A DNA stretch of 64,000 nucleotides from Sphagnum magellanicum (Eukaryota; Streptophyta; Sphagnopsida; Sphagnales; Sphagnaceae), in NCBI GenBank assembly GCA_021904315.1, contig CM038913.1, positions 8,803,958 to 8,867,957 of the forward strand. The letters run 5' to 3'. The notes beneath the pieces are model-generated. The model saw only the letters and a program-made list of their open reading frames with translations. It was not told where the DNA came from and did not search any database. Below, piece after piece: positions 35,291 to 47,421 of the stretch; position 1 is the first letter of the stretch; each line of letters begins with the position of its first letter. The position numbers and the translations under genes are program-made.

Positions 35291-37929
35291 GTTTATAATC
35301 TACAACTTACAAAGCGCATGTCTAAACTTTTAATTTGTGGAAAAAAGAGTTTAATTCCCAATTCAATAAAAAAACAACAAAAACCTCTCTTGGTACCAAT
35401 CTCTCTAACGGTACCAAGCTCCACAGATTGGATAATTTATTAATTATTTGTCACCAAATAGGTAGCCTCACATTGAAACACTATCCAAGAAACTGGCATT
35501 GGAACACTGGATGCCACTTGACACCAGTCTGTCCCGACATGATGACAACGGCTTTGCTCAAATCGGAAAATATTTGGCACTGGTGTACTACTACACAATG
35601 GCATGCAAAATGGTGGGTCCAAGGGAGGTGGGGTTTCTTGTAATTGTGTTTCCAAGTGTTGAGGAGGGAAGGCAATCTCAATCAGAAGTCGACAAAAAAC
35701 CAAGTCCCCGGAACCCAAAACATCATAAGACAAAATTTGGGGCATTTTATTATAGAGCTGTCTCCCATGTTCCAAAAAGTAGGCAATAGTTTCCATTTGA
35801 ATAAAATAAGCTCTTCGTACCTACTCCCTTTAGGGATACAAATTAAAGCCTTCTTGTCCATAAGAAGGGGAATGTTTAATGTTTAACCCTTCTAACTTGT
35901 AACCTAAAAAAAACAATTCCTTCAAACCCAAAGAGCAATTTAGGAAAAGTTCATACATCTCAAGAAAATCCTTCGTTATGGAGGAAATTTCTGTACAAGA
36001 TTTCTTTGTTGATGTTTTGTAAAAAGGGCTAATCTCAGTCAAAGCCTTCATTTTGAAGGCCAGGGTTCATAATATCTCAGTCAAATCGTACATTTTGAAG
36101 GCCAGAAGGCAACCCTTGCATTTCAATTTCAAGGCCCACTTCCAGTAGCCATGTAAAGCTTTGAAAGAACATTAAACTTTTTTCATCTTTTGGCCATGTG
36201 GCCAGGAGAGAGAAAGAGTGAGTGTCAAGTGTTTGGTTGGTTACTTATGGCGCATAGTTCTCACAATTCATGCCCCTCACCATTAGCTTAAGTCAAACAT
36301 GACAATGAACACTACCATAGTACCTTGGCCATTTCAACACATGTCTGTCAAATAATTAATTAATTTTGAAACTTTCATTTCAACAAATGAAATATTCATT
36401 AATATTCATTATTTTCTTTCACAATATTTTTTGATTTGGAGGAAATAATTTTCGAAAATTCCAACATTTCTGAATATAATAAAATTAGTGTCGAACTGGC
36501 CAAGGTACTAAGGTAATTGAGAACATGATTTGGGTGGTCCGCACAACTAATTAATATGAATCACACATAAATACCCCATTTTGCATGTTGTTGTAATTAA
36601 TCAACATGAATCAGAAATAAACACCTCATTGCACATGTCCGGGCACTTAATTAACATGGATCACACATACCCACCATCATTTTGCATGTCCTCAGAACTT
36701 ATTAACATGAATGGCATATATCAGCACCGCCCTTCCCCCCTCTGCCCCCCGCCCCCCCCCCCCCATTTGGCACAAAAGATCTCTCTAGTACTTTCTACAG
36801 ATTTCTTTTTTGTTGTTTTTGGCTGCCTCTGATTACTTTAGGCCGCTGCAAGTTTCAGTGCATTCAGTCATGGTCGGGTCGAACCAGCTGTCTACTTAAT
36901 AATTTCTGGAGAATATCTGCCTTGTGTCGAGGTATAAGTTGCTTCGACACCTAACTTATCAATAACTTGGATCTCATTTTGATTTTCTCCGTTTTCATCC
37001 CACGTGACATTGTCGACATTGCGGTAGCAGTCAGTCGGGGCTTGAGTATGGAACATAAAAAGGGGCAATTACGTAAGTATGCCAAGTAAGTTATCAGAGA
37101 CACTCTGAGAAATTTCCTAATGTAATTGGAAAGCACCTTACATATCTGTATAAAAGAGGACGGGATCTTGCACCTACCTACTCCTCAAGAGGGAAGGGGG
37201 TGAGGATGTTGCACTTAAGGTGTAAAGAACCCCCCCCCTTCCTAATTTACTCCTCCTGATTTATCATACTCCTTAACAAATTCAGCATTAACTAAATTAT
37301 TTTCAAATTTATTAAATTTTGACCAAAATAAATTATCAAGAATGACAAACATCAACAAAAATGATTTTTTGGGGGTCAGATTTGGGATTTGAGAACTCAG
37401 GTCTATGGGGGCCAAACAACCATCATGCACAGTTTAGACAAACCAGGACTGGTATAATGTTGTTACAATTTGGTGTCTCTTGCTAATAATATTATCTATA
37501 CTAAAATTTTCAAAAATTAAAAAATCCAGAGCCAACGTTTAAGATTCTAAATATATTAATTATTTGGCAAACATTTGCTGAATCCATTCAGGGACTATGA
37601 TATATATGTTCAAGTTCCCCATAATGCTTTCCTCATGCCTTAACTATGGGTAGAGCACATGAGTTAAGAACATTCGCAAAATGTCAGGATGAACTTGGCT
37701 ATTGTGTCCTTCTAGGTCCCTTACTTTTGGAAAAGCCCCTCACCCACTGGTGCTTTATCCTACATATAATATTTCCTTATCAAGCTTCACTTGTTGGAGG
37801 GTTACCTTTCTCCTGTCATGCAAATTATGTGATAGCTCAAAGTGCAACTTGGTTGCTAGCTTCTAGTTAAGGAGACTTTTGTGAGTTGTCCAAGAACATA
37901 TCACAAGGTGTGAAAGAGCTAGTTGTAAA
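35291..37929. other. Non-coding stretch, no gene seen
   Basis: Open frames of 100-118 codons at 35.3-35.8 kb overlap each other on both strands and show no domain. A C-rich run broken by G and T lies at 36727-36765. Confidence 0.5.
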
Positions 37930-38230
37930 GCTCGGTAACTGACTGTAATGAGCTGACTGTAATGAGAATCTCCACACTGTAATTGGCTATCAAATCACGA
38001 GTTGCAAGTCATAACCTTCGTTTCATTTGTAACCTAACAATTAGCACAAGGTACCAATGGCTCTCTTTTTTCCCAATGATGTTGTAACCCTTCACTTCTT
38101 AGATGAAAATGTCATAACAACTCTCTTCATGGATGAAAAGAAGGCATCCCAATTCCCACTACGGTCAGTTATGTCCAGTAATTGACTTGAGGCAACCCAC
38201 ACCTTGGTTATTTCCAGTAACTTAGTCCAT
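37930..38230 (+). mobile_element. Family B repeat, copy 2
   Basis: About 300 bp aligning with 41025-41600. Shared pieces include GTAATGAGAATC, CATAACCTTCGTTTCATT, AACCTA..AGTTAGCAC-type words, CTTAGATGAAAATGTCATA-like and GTTATGTCCAGTAA. It lacks the 0.27-kb middle part of copy 3. Confidence 0.6.
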
Positions 38231-41024
38231 AATATGCTTGGAACAAAGAAGGGGAAAAAAAACCAATCAAATAAAGTGGGCAAGGAGAGAGAGAGAGAGA
38301 AAGGAGAGAAGCAAGAAAAGGAGAGTGTTCCAAAGGCATCAGAGAACAACAACATTACATTTGTTGTGGTTGTTGTTGGAAAGTGATGTTGAAAGTTGAA
38401 ACCCTCATATGGATCTCCATATCATTATTATTTGTTAAGAATCATTTTTTGCTCCAGCTTGCTATGGATGGTCACCACTTAGGCATCATTAAGAATTTGA
38501 CAATTAATCAAACACCAATTGAGAACTTAAATTGATGATATTACATGAAATGAACACCACATTCTGGTTGAAATATATATACAGCTAATTAGCTAATAAT
38601 CATTTGGAAGATGGAGAAAAGAGAAAGCAATCAATTGGGGGTAAGGGGATGGAATACAAAACTAATCAATACATGATTTATGCTCTAAACAAAGTGGTTG
38701 CACACCCAAGTAATTGTGTTTGCACTTGTGACTGTGTTAACAGAAGTAAGTCTAACCTTTTAGAAAAGAAATGGTTATTAATATAGTCTTCTATTGAATC
38801 ACAAAGTCCTTTGAGTTCAAGTGGTTTGGGTAAGTTGGTATTAAATCATGGTCTCATGTTAAAGTGCATGGCATGGTCCTTTGCAAGCCAATGATGCATG
38901 TGATATTTGAAATGTAATTTAGTGTTGCATTTTTTCCCCAGATTTTTTACTATCTCATTGGAGAAGAATTTATTTTGGTTTTAATTTTCCAATTTTTAAA
39001 AAAATTAATGTGGAATTTTGCATGGAAAATGATAGCCATTTTCCATATACTAGATGGGAAGCAAATGTATGAATGAGGGAAGTAATTTTTTCAACTATAG
39101 ATGATTTGATTAAGCATTGAATCCAAAAGCATCGATGATGACTGTTAATTAATTTTGTTCCTCATACCTACCCTTTCCAAAAGGTAAATTGAGGAGTCCT
39201 AAAGAAAAATCTATATTTCTTCTGAATGAATGGGAGGGCAAAACTACTGACTAACAGGCTCCAAATGACTCTATGATTCAATCAGTTTGGATTCCAAATT
39301 TTGACTCATCTGATTGCAATGCTTCATATCACTCAATTCATGTTCTTTGAATGGTTGTAACTTGGGATCATCATTTTGCAACTCGGATCATTGGTTGGCT
39401 TGCAATGATGTTCTCAAGTTCCTAATGACTACCCTTCCCCCAGGTGGGAATAGGGAAACAAATCAATAAGTTTATTGATCGCAGATAAATATTTTAAAGA
39501 ATTCCACTTTTCTATGATATTCATAAAGAGTTTCCTCGTTCCCAAAAGAAAATCCCTAAATATAAATGTTCCCATTTCTTAGGATACCCATACCACAAAC
39601 AAATGCAAAGGACACTGCTTTATAAAAGAATTCTCTTGTATATGGGAATAGTATTGTGCACGACCGTATATCCCCCTTTTTTTTTGGAGAGCCTGGAAGG
39701 ACTTGTGTCTCCAACCATACCTTCACAATCAGCAACAAACTTCATGTGTGCCTACATTGCAAACTTTGTACATTTGATGCCTTTTGCCCATTCCAAAACC
39801 TAGTGAGATGATGCAGTTAAGTAAAAGCCAAGAGTGTAGTGACAAAGAGCACAAAGCTATGACCACCACCCAAAGTTCACAAGAAAGTAAATGTTCTCCC
39901 ACACCAACTCAAATCCATTTAGTGTATCTATAGTCTAGGATAGCTCTTGTGTCGCATATGGAGTAGTTCAATATGTATCAATATGAATGCCATATATTTA
40001 AAGTATCGTGTCTCTCATCTCTTCTTGCACCCATTTGTGCTCAAAAGGAAAAACCCATGACACCACAAATTGCAGTGGAAATTCAAGGAGAGATTGAACC
40101 ATGAGCTGTTGAGAATGGCGGTGGCTACACACACCTTTTTCTACCTATGTTGCAGAAAAGCAACCTACATGGCCAGCGCACATGACCTTGTGGCTTAAAA
40201 TTGCAGTTTCGACATGGAAAATCCAAAGTAGGAGTCAAGTTTTTCTCACTTGTTTTGCTCAAAATGTACGAAATTGCTTCTATCTAGGGTGTACCTATCC
40301 TAAATAATAACTTATTACTTCCGTTAAGGGGTGTAGGTTTCATACAAACTTGATTCATTTCTTGCACACCTATCCATGGATTTTATTATCTTGGGGACTT
40401 TTTCTCACCAGACCTAACTTAAAAGCTTCATAGGTACCAAGGCTAGGAGGCAAATTTAACATGTCCCAACCCCCATCAATCCACCTCCATGGACACTTGC
40501 AAGACATAACTAATAATACCCCCAATGAACGGGCCAAGTCTTTTTCCTTTTATGGGATGGAGAATTTGAATTGTTTTTGGGTTTGGGAGTATTGTTCCTT
40601 GAATGTTCCCAAAAGTGTTCCTAATGGTATTGCCACTTTGTTCTGCATGTTTTCCTATACAGTGTGCCAATTGTCCCTTACAATGTTCCCATAATACACA
40701 TGTGTCCTCCACTTGTATCCCCAATAGAGTCACATTTTATCCCAAATTCCTTGCCTAAAGCTTACTCTTTAAAGCTGGCCAAAGGGAAAGACTAGTTATA
40801 TGAATTCTTTTGGAAGTGTCCAAAGTTTCGGATAACTTCTATTTGCAGAGTGTGCAAAGTGTTGGAAACTCCTTGTTTTTTTTTTTCCTTTCTTTCTTTT
40901 TCTGGGTTTGTGATGCGACAAAAAATTAGACCCCCTTCTTTCAGGGATTCACAACCCCAGGTCTCCCGGAGTGGGACAAGAAAGGCTCACCAGATTAGAG
41001 GGACACTAAAATAAGCAAACATGG
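38231..41024. other. Non-coding stretch, no gene seen
   Basis: A GA run at 38288-38302. No coding frame of interest and no splice-like structure. Confidence 0.5.
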
Positions 41025-41600
41025 AACTGACCATAATGAGAATCCCAACATTCCGATTGGTTATCAGGTCACCAGTTACAAGCCATAACCATCTGTCTGT
41101 CTGTCAACCAAGTTATACAAGCCATAACCTTCAACCTTCGTTTCATTAGCAACCTACTAGTTAGCACCAAGGTACCAACATCAGCTTTCATTGGCCGAAT
41201 GGACTACATAACCGACAAGACTTTTTCCCGTAACCGGCCTCCTCAAGCTGTGTTACTGGACATAACCAGTAGTAGGGGGCATCAAGATGATGATCCCCTT
41301 TGTTGTCTTCTAGAAGGCGCTGAGAAAATGAGGCTCCATCCATGAGCTCAAAAGGTTATGGGACTCACGTTCATGAGCTCAGCAGGTTATGTCATATAAC
41401 TGTTGTGTGGGTGTCCAATCAGGAAGTGACACGTCATCAAGAAACCCCTCCTACTGGTTAGGTTATGTAACCATTCAGTTCTTGGATGAAACTGTTGTAG
41501 CCACTCTCTTTGTAGATGAAAAGAGGGAAAATCAATTCTCATTGCGGTTCATTATGTCCGGTAACCAGCTCGTGCCCTCCGGTTACTACCCGGAAGTAGC
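41025..41600 (+). mobile_element. Family B repeat, copy 3
   Basis: Same order of blocks as copy 2 with an extra middle part (about 41200-41450) that contains the CAAGACTTTTTCCCGTAACC block of copy 1. An 88-codon open frame here (41389-41655) is made of repeat DNA and is not called a gene. Confidence 0.6.
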
Positions 41601-41875
41601 AGACACGCAGCTATTTCATCTTTCAACTGAGAGCAACTCACTGACTAACACGTAAGTTAGTAAAAAGTTACTTACTTTAAGTTACCCGTCCTCGTGTTTG
41701 GCGGAGAACACGATGCTGTTTATAGGTCGTAGGGTATTTGTCATTTGTTTTGTTTTTGTTTCATGTACGTTTCCTGAGAAGTACGGATCCGTATATATAC
41801 GATTTCCAGAAGACCAGAACTACGATATATGATCACCCATCCAACTGGTCCATCCATCCCACCTGTGCACTGAAA

Positions 41876-42137
41876 ACGATTTCCATTAACGCGAACGGCA
41901 TCGTGGATGAGACGATATGTGGCGGATGGATTTGGGGGAGGAGGGAGAGAGAGATTTACTAGGCAAGTCTGATGGATGAGTTTTCCTGGCCAGGGTTATT
42001 TAATGTTTTCCGTTAATGCGAATGGCATCGTGGATGAAACAATTCCAGGGATGGATTATGAGAGGAGGGAGGGAGAGAGATGGATGGATGACAGTCATTC
42101 ACTAGGCAAGTCTGATGGATGAGTTTTCGTACCCGGG
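41876..42137 (+). repeat. Duplicated segment upstream of the PHD gene
   Basis: GGCATCGTGGATGA occurs at 41897 and 42024 and AGGCAAGTCTGATGGATGAG at 41961 and 42114, so a segment of about 115-140 bases is present twice in tandem. Each copy has a GGAGG-GAGAGAGA purine patch between the two words. It lies just before the CT-rich leader. Confidence 0.85.
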
Positions 42138-42189
42138 TTTACTTTTGAGCCAAAGTTTAGTAGCAATTAGTGTGGGGGATCGAACCATG

Positions 42190-44110
42190 GTTCAGCCTTC
42201 TCCTTCCCTTCTCCTTCTCTCTTCTCTCTTCTCTCTCGTCTTCCCCTCTCTCTCGTCGTTTTCTTTTGCACTTGCGTTTGTTTTGTGGGAGCGCCGCTGC
42301 TGCTGCTTTCGGCTTCTCCGGTTGGTTTTGGTCGCTGTTTTGCGGCTCTGTTTTTTCCTGACTTATAGGTGTCGATGTTTGTCGTGTCCGTTTTTTTCTC
42401 TCGCAAGTGTACCCTGTTTTTCCTTCACGCTTTGTTGGTGCATGTTTTTTCTTCGTGTTTCGCGACGGGGGCCGTAAATTCGGGCCGCGTAATCTGACCA
42501 AGAAGTTTCTAGAACCTACGCCCAGACGTCGAGTGTTTTCTGGAATTATGTACTTTGTTGTCGTCTGAGAAAGAAGACAAGCGCAGCTCTGTGACGACAA
42601 CAACTTGTGAACCGAGAGTGTGAGAGTTTTTTTATTATTGCCGCCCATGCGGTGGTGGTAGTTTACAACTTCTTCGGTGGTTTTGGTTTAGAGGTGAAAC
42701 TTCGGTATTGGAGTCTTTAGTGGTTTTTTGTAGACCTCTGAGGTGGAACTTAAAGCAGTCGAGATCCAAGTTCAACTACTTCGTGTGTGCACACGCGTGG
42801 TTTTTCTTTCTTGTGTGTGCTTTTTGGTCGGCCGTTGTCTGGAACTCGAGCAGGTTTTGCAAGCTCTGGATAATCCTAGTTTAAGGTTGCCTCTTAGGAA
42901 TGCTTTCTTTCCTTCTTTCTTTCTTTCTTTTGCAGCAGACTGGCAGTACTCTGTAACTAGACCTGTTTTGTGTAGCAGCAACGTTTGATCTTAGAAGCTC
43001 CAATTTGTCATCGCGGATCCTTCATTTTCCGACACTTTTTTTGTTGTTTTATGTGGCTTTGAGACGAGCTCTAGTTAGTAATATTAAGACTCTCGTCTCA
43101 TCAGCAGCAGCACCAAGCCCAGACGTTGGAAGACTATAACCGACATATATATACTCGATCTTCATTTTCTCTTGTGTGCGAGTTTTGAAGAGTACTTGCA
43201 TTCAATCGATCGTCGCTAAAGGACGCTCTCAAGCGAGTTGTCTCACTTGCTCGCTCGCCTCAGAGTCTTCAACTCGAGGTTGCATTTGCTGTTTCCAACA
43301 GTAGTACTTACAGAAGAGTTGTTTCACCAGCAGCAAGCATGTTGCACCAAGAATCTGGACGGGTTATAAGCAGAAGCTCTAGAGCTTCGGTGGTATTCTC
43401 GCAGTAGGTCTCAACTTGCAGAGCCCGAATGCTGGTGATGGCACAGTGATGTTCATTCCAACTCTTTGAGAAAAGCAGCCACGAGACGTCAGTCACTCTA
43501 CAAACATCAAGAAGAACGAGCTGTAAATGCAGCAATTCTCAAGTGAGCCGGCAAGTTCTGGATTAGTTCTAGTAGCTGCTACAGCTAGATGCCACCATAC
43601 CTGATCACGTTTGCTTTTTATCAAGTTGTTGTGGAAGTCTGGTGATGGAGTGCTAGCGAGATTCTGCGACTTGCGACTTTCATGCAGGCTTCAACCAATT
43701 GCACAGGTACTTAGACATCTCCTCTTATTGCAGCGTGCTTTCAACGATCAGCAACGGATAGAACCGGTGTGCACGGTGTTTTCGGGGTGAGAAACGACAA
43801 AGCAACTTGGAAGCTTGAGGAGGACCACCATGTTAGTAGCTTGAAAAAAATGAGCAATTTGCAACCGCCGTTTGCATATCTCAGCATTAAGGAAGGCGCG
43901 TATATTTATTATTATAGCATGGCGTTGAGCACCAGTGTGCTTCAAAGCAGCTGCGGTGGAGGAGATCATGAGAGAGAATTTGCAAGACCGGCTACAGCAG
44001 CTGCACTACTGGTTCGCTCTTGATTGTACATATACTGGGGTAAACCGTAAAACGTGTCACGGTGATCAGAGTGTTGATTAAGCTTGAGCTGCTGTGGAAA
44101 GAAAGAAATC
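42190..44110 (+). promoter_or_regulatory. Probable promoter and long 5' leader of the PHD gene
   Basis: A visibly less AT-rich island. A pyrimidine patch of CTTCTC words at 42197-42258 looks like the Y-patch of plant core promoters. A TATATATA at 43146-43153, followed by a CT-rich stretch, is a second candidate core promoter and would give a leader of about 0.9 kb. One at 41792-41799 is a third. The first start codon in frame with the gene after an in-frame stop (44075-44077) is at 44111. The start site and any leader intron cannot be fixed by eye. Confidence 0.4.
43850..44023 (+). CDS. Upstream ORF in the PHD gene leader (57 aa)
   Basis: An ATG frame of 57 codons that begins MSNLQPPFAYLSIKEG and ends 87 bases before the main start. 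A four-codon ORF (43830-43844) precedes it. If the transcript starts upstream, ribosomes would meet these first, so they may damp translation of the main frame. No known conserved peptide is recognised. Whether it is translated is unknown. Confidence 0.35.
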   Translation: MSNLQPPFAYLSIKEGAYIYYYSMALSTSVLQSSCGGGDHEREFARPATAAALLVRS

Positions 44111-45334
44111 ATGGAATCGAGAAGTCGTGGTGATGGTGGTGGTATAGCGCAGATTGGAAGTATACTAGTGCGGCGGCATGAGCTGCCCATGCAGCAGCAG
44201 CGTGGGTGTGATGAGAATCATGGCAGCTGGATGAGGAGGAGCAGCAGCTCCGACGAGATGCAGCAGCAGCTGGAGTGTAGCATGTGTGGGGATGTGGGCT
44301 TTGCCGATCAGCTTCAGCATTGCTCCGCTTGTCGCTCCCGTATCCAGCACACGTAAGTTGGCCAGAGCTCCGCACGTCAGGCACCCCTTGCATTTCATTT
44401 GCAACTCTTTCTCTCTCTCTCTCTCGCTCTCTCTCTCTGTCAGCCATAATGCTTTGGAGCTTTCGTGAACCTAAGCAATTGTGTCCAAAGGTGTATTGTG
44501 ATGTTCAAGATCCTCAGGCTTGGACAGCAGCCGTGCAAAAATCTGATCTTCTTTACTTTAGTCTGAAGCTGCTTACAGACAACGTTACTGCGACTTGTGA
44601 AGTTGGAGAAATTCAATTGAGGGTTACGCACTGTATTCTCAAACGTAGAAACGCTACTCCAGGGCCATTCACGATGTCAGCTTGCTGCTGAGCTAGTAAT
44701 CCTCTCGAGCGTCTCCTCCTACCTTGAAACCTAGTCTGTTCAAGTTCTACTATAGAGTTTCTAAAGTCTCTAAACTTGGGTACGATCTTATGGTCTTGTC
44801 AATGCTCTCCAGGGAACTTTTCCAACCTTTTCAGGTTAGTCAGAGACCTGGATTTCCAAATTCTGCTGCAAATTTCTAAACTTAAACCTGTGGTGGCAGC
44901 TCTAGCTTGTTGAGCTGGGTCTTGATAGCATACTAGTATTCTGAAACTTGTCGATCTTATTCAACTTGGGAAGTTTTCTTCAATTGTGTCTCTGCCAGAT
45001 TAGTTCAGAATCAGTCACATCACAACTTCCAACAACCAAGTTGTGCTCAATGTGACCATGCAGTCTTCATATAATATCCTTTTCAAACTGTTTGGTTTCT
45101 CATTCTCTACAGAGGTCTGCAAACTGTAGCTTTGTTGCACTGTATTAGAGTTCATAACCCTCAGACCCGGCTGGTTTCTTTGTCACTTTTCTTGCTAATG
45201 CTGTTAAAGATTGGATCTTCATGGGCTGTGAGCTCTGCAAGTTTGATGATCTCTGGTTTGGAATATGTTGAACCAAGCTTTCTCAAGCTTTCTGAAGCTG
45301 GTTTCTCTTGTTCCAAATGAATTCTGAGTCTCAT

Positions 45335-45379
<45 letters not shown>

Positions 45380-47421
45380 ATGCTCTCTATGGTAAGGAGC
45401 TTTTTTCAGATTCATTCTAGTTGTTCCACAAGTTCATGACCTAGTGATGTACCACAACTAAGTTTGGTTCCCTTCTCAGAAACTCATCATCATAAGAAAC
45501 ACAATGCCAGCCTCCCAACCTGCTTAGCCGAAGAGTAGAAAGTCCTTCCCTTATAGGACATATAAATAGAGGAAGTTGTCCAGACATCAAAGCAAGTTTC
45601 TTCACCATGGATCAAAAGAAGACAATGGATTTAACCTAGGCAAACTGATGAAGAACCTTCCCAAGTGATCTGTTAGCACCATCAAACCCAATAATGTAGA
45701 ACTCCTGATCTACCAAGCTGGAAAAGTTCAATGCAGTTGATTATTCAACATGGGCCTCAAGAATGAATGGAGGAACTTTTATCCAATCCTTAGTGGTAAT
45801 GGGACTATATTGATTCATATCAAGCTATGCAGCTTCTAGTTTAGATTGCATACTTGGGCACTTAGGGTCTTCAGAAGATTGAGCACCCAAATTGCTTTTT
45901 GGCTCATGTCTCTGCTATGGCTTGGATCAAGTTTGCCAAAGAGCAAGTTAGGGTTTCCATTGTGCTGTGACATGGTGCATTGTGTTTCCCTCTGCTCCAT
46001 TTGACTGGACATGAACCTAGTAGCTCTCATCTCTTGAAAGGCATCTGATACTATGATCTGTGTGTGCACCATTTGTGTTGGACTTTGTGAATCAGGCTAA
46101 ATGTTTGAGGCATATTGTGTAGGGGTTCACTAGCATGTACAATTTCCATTAGGAAGGAGAGGATCACAATGCTAGTTTACAAGTGCAGCATGATGCATCT
46201 ATTTTTGCTAAGAACATGCTTAGGAAATGGTGGTTCCATTTCTTCCTACAAACCCTTGGAACCATGTTTGCTAAGGACATGCTTAGAATTTTTTTGCATA
46301 GGAAACATGGTTTCAAGGGTTTGTAGGAAGCAATGGATCCAGGAAGGTTTTGACTGGAAGTAAAGCTAAAGTGCTTTGCAAGTGCATTTGGGGTTTTGGT
46401 TTACCATTGGACTTGAGTGACACACTAGACAGACCTTGTCAAGGTCCATCATCCTTTGGAGAGGTCATCATTGGGGAGGTCATCAAATGATTGTGACATC
46501 TGAAGTCTTGCAATGTCTAGCAAATTTTGGGTTTTCACTCTCTAGAGAGAATGTCCTTCCTATACTACTTGTGGCAGGGCTATGCACAATGTAGGACCTG
46601 AAATCTTCACCAGCAACACAATGTTGAAGTCTGATTAGCAATTTGCCATTGTAACCCTAGTTCATGATCCATTCAGACCATTTTACAATCTGAGTTTGCA
46701 TGTGTGTTGCAGTTATTGCTGCACATCGATGGAGGGTGCAGACTCTGGGAGCTGGATTTGCGACTGGTGCAGAGTAGCAAAGAAGGGACATCAATCAACT
46801 TCCAAAAAAGAGAGACGAATGGAGATAAAGTCCGAGTCTTTCAAGGAGCCTGGCTTTTCTGCTACTTCAAACAAAGATCATGCACTTGAGCTTCTTTTGA
46901 AAGCTGCACTGACGCCTCCAGACAAGTCAGAATTGGCTTCACCTCAGCCAAGATTAAGTGACCCAATGCAAGGAAGCCCAGTCACAGATTGTGGATCAAA
47001 CTGTTCATCAAGCTTAGAGAGCGAGAAGCTGATGAGCCTTGATGTGGGGTCACATTCATGCAGTGCAGCAGCAGAAGCAAGCTCATCATGTGAGAATAGG
47101 ATGGTGCTTGACATGAATACATCAGATGAAGAAGGAAGCCTTGGGATCATCCCCCGGGTTCACAGGAATAGACTTTCAACTTGTGATATCAAGCGGAGTC
47201 CTAATAGCCTCCGATGCAGTGTTCAAGCTCGATCGTTGAAGAAACTGGTGAAGCAAAAGTCACTGCCAGGGTCAAGAAATCATGTATCTTCATCAATACC
47301 AGTTCCCTCCAAGAGGCTTTCTTCTCTCAAGTCAATGCCTCACACAAAAAGTGTTGCAATCATTGATAGCCCTAAGGGGCTCGTTCGGCGTTACAAGTCT
47401 TTGTCAGATATCTCATACTGA
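44111..47421 (+). CDS. Plant-specific PHD-type zinc-finger protein (two exons, 316 aa)
   Basis: The coding sequence joins 44111-44352 to 46713-47421. The donor is GTAAGT (44353) and the acceptor TTGCAG (ending 46712). The junction splits codon 81 (AC|T). The start is the first ATG after an in-frame stop and has A at -3 and G at +4. Residues 1-55 are a low-complexity head with Gln and Ser runs. Residues 56-100 form a C4HC3 PHD finger: C56-x2-C59, C71-x2-C74, H80, C83, C97-x2-C100, with CSMCGDVGF, SRIQHTYC and WICDWC as landmarks. This spelling is that of the plant-only PHD-type zinc-finger proteins, presumed nuclear. A basic stretch (KKGHQSTSKKERR, 104-116) may be a nuclear signal. The rest is Ser-rich and likely disordered, and ends with a basic GLVRRYKSLSDISY motif. 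No catalytic domain is present. Histone or DNA binding is possible by family but not shown here. Confidence 0.87.
44409..44439. repeat. (CT)n microsatellite near the 5' splice site
   Basis: CT run broken once by CG, about 55 bases into the intron. Confidence 0.9.
45337..45380. repeat. (CT)n microsatellite in the intron
   Basis: About 36 bases of uninterrupted CT followed by TTCTCTC. Confidence 0.9.
46236..46336 (+). repeat. Intronic inverted repeat, 37-bp arms, 27-base loop
   Basis: The left arm 46236-46272 (CCATTTCTTCCTACAAACCC then TTGGAACCATGTTTGCT) and right arm 46300-46336 (AGGAAACATGGTTTCAAGGG then TTTGTAGGAAGCAATGG) are reverse complements at 34 of 37 positions, with one of the other three a G-U pair in RNA. 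The loop is 27 bases. The shape fits a plant miRNA-like precursor or a small foldback transposon. No known miRNA sequence is recognised. Confidence 0.85.

Larger units (their letters stand above)
44353..46712 (+). other. Intron of the PHD gene (2360 bp)
   Basis: GT-AG intron with strong plant-like sites. It interrupts the zinc finger between His80 and Cys83, in phase 2. It holds two CT microsatellites (44409-44439 and 45337-45380) and a hairpin-forming inverted repeat at 46236-46336. Confidence 0.82.

Noticed and set aside
35440-35796. 118-codon frame and overlapping frames on both strands
   Set aside because: No domain, no splice context, and equal openness on both strands; chance frames.
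41389-41655. 88-codon plus-strand frame
   Set aside because: It consists of family B repeat DNA also found at 38 kb, where the frame is not kept.
42157-42648. 163-codon minus-strand open frame rich in Lys, Arg and Glu
   Set aside because: It is the mirror of the CT-rich leader; purine-rich antisense DNA lacks stops. No domain is visible.
44109-44447. 112-codon minus-strand frame opposite PHD exon 1
   Set aside because: A shadow of the real exon and the CT microsatellite; the plus strand has the zinc-finger ligands and splice sites.
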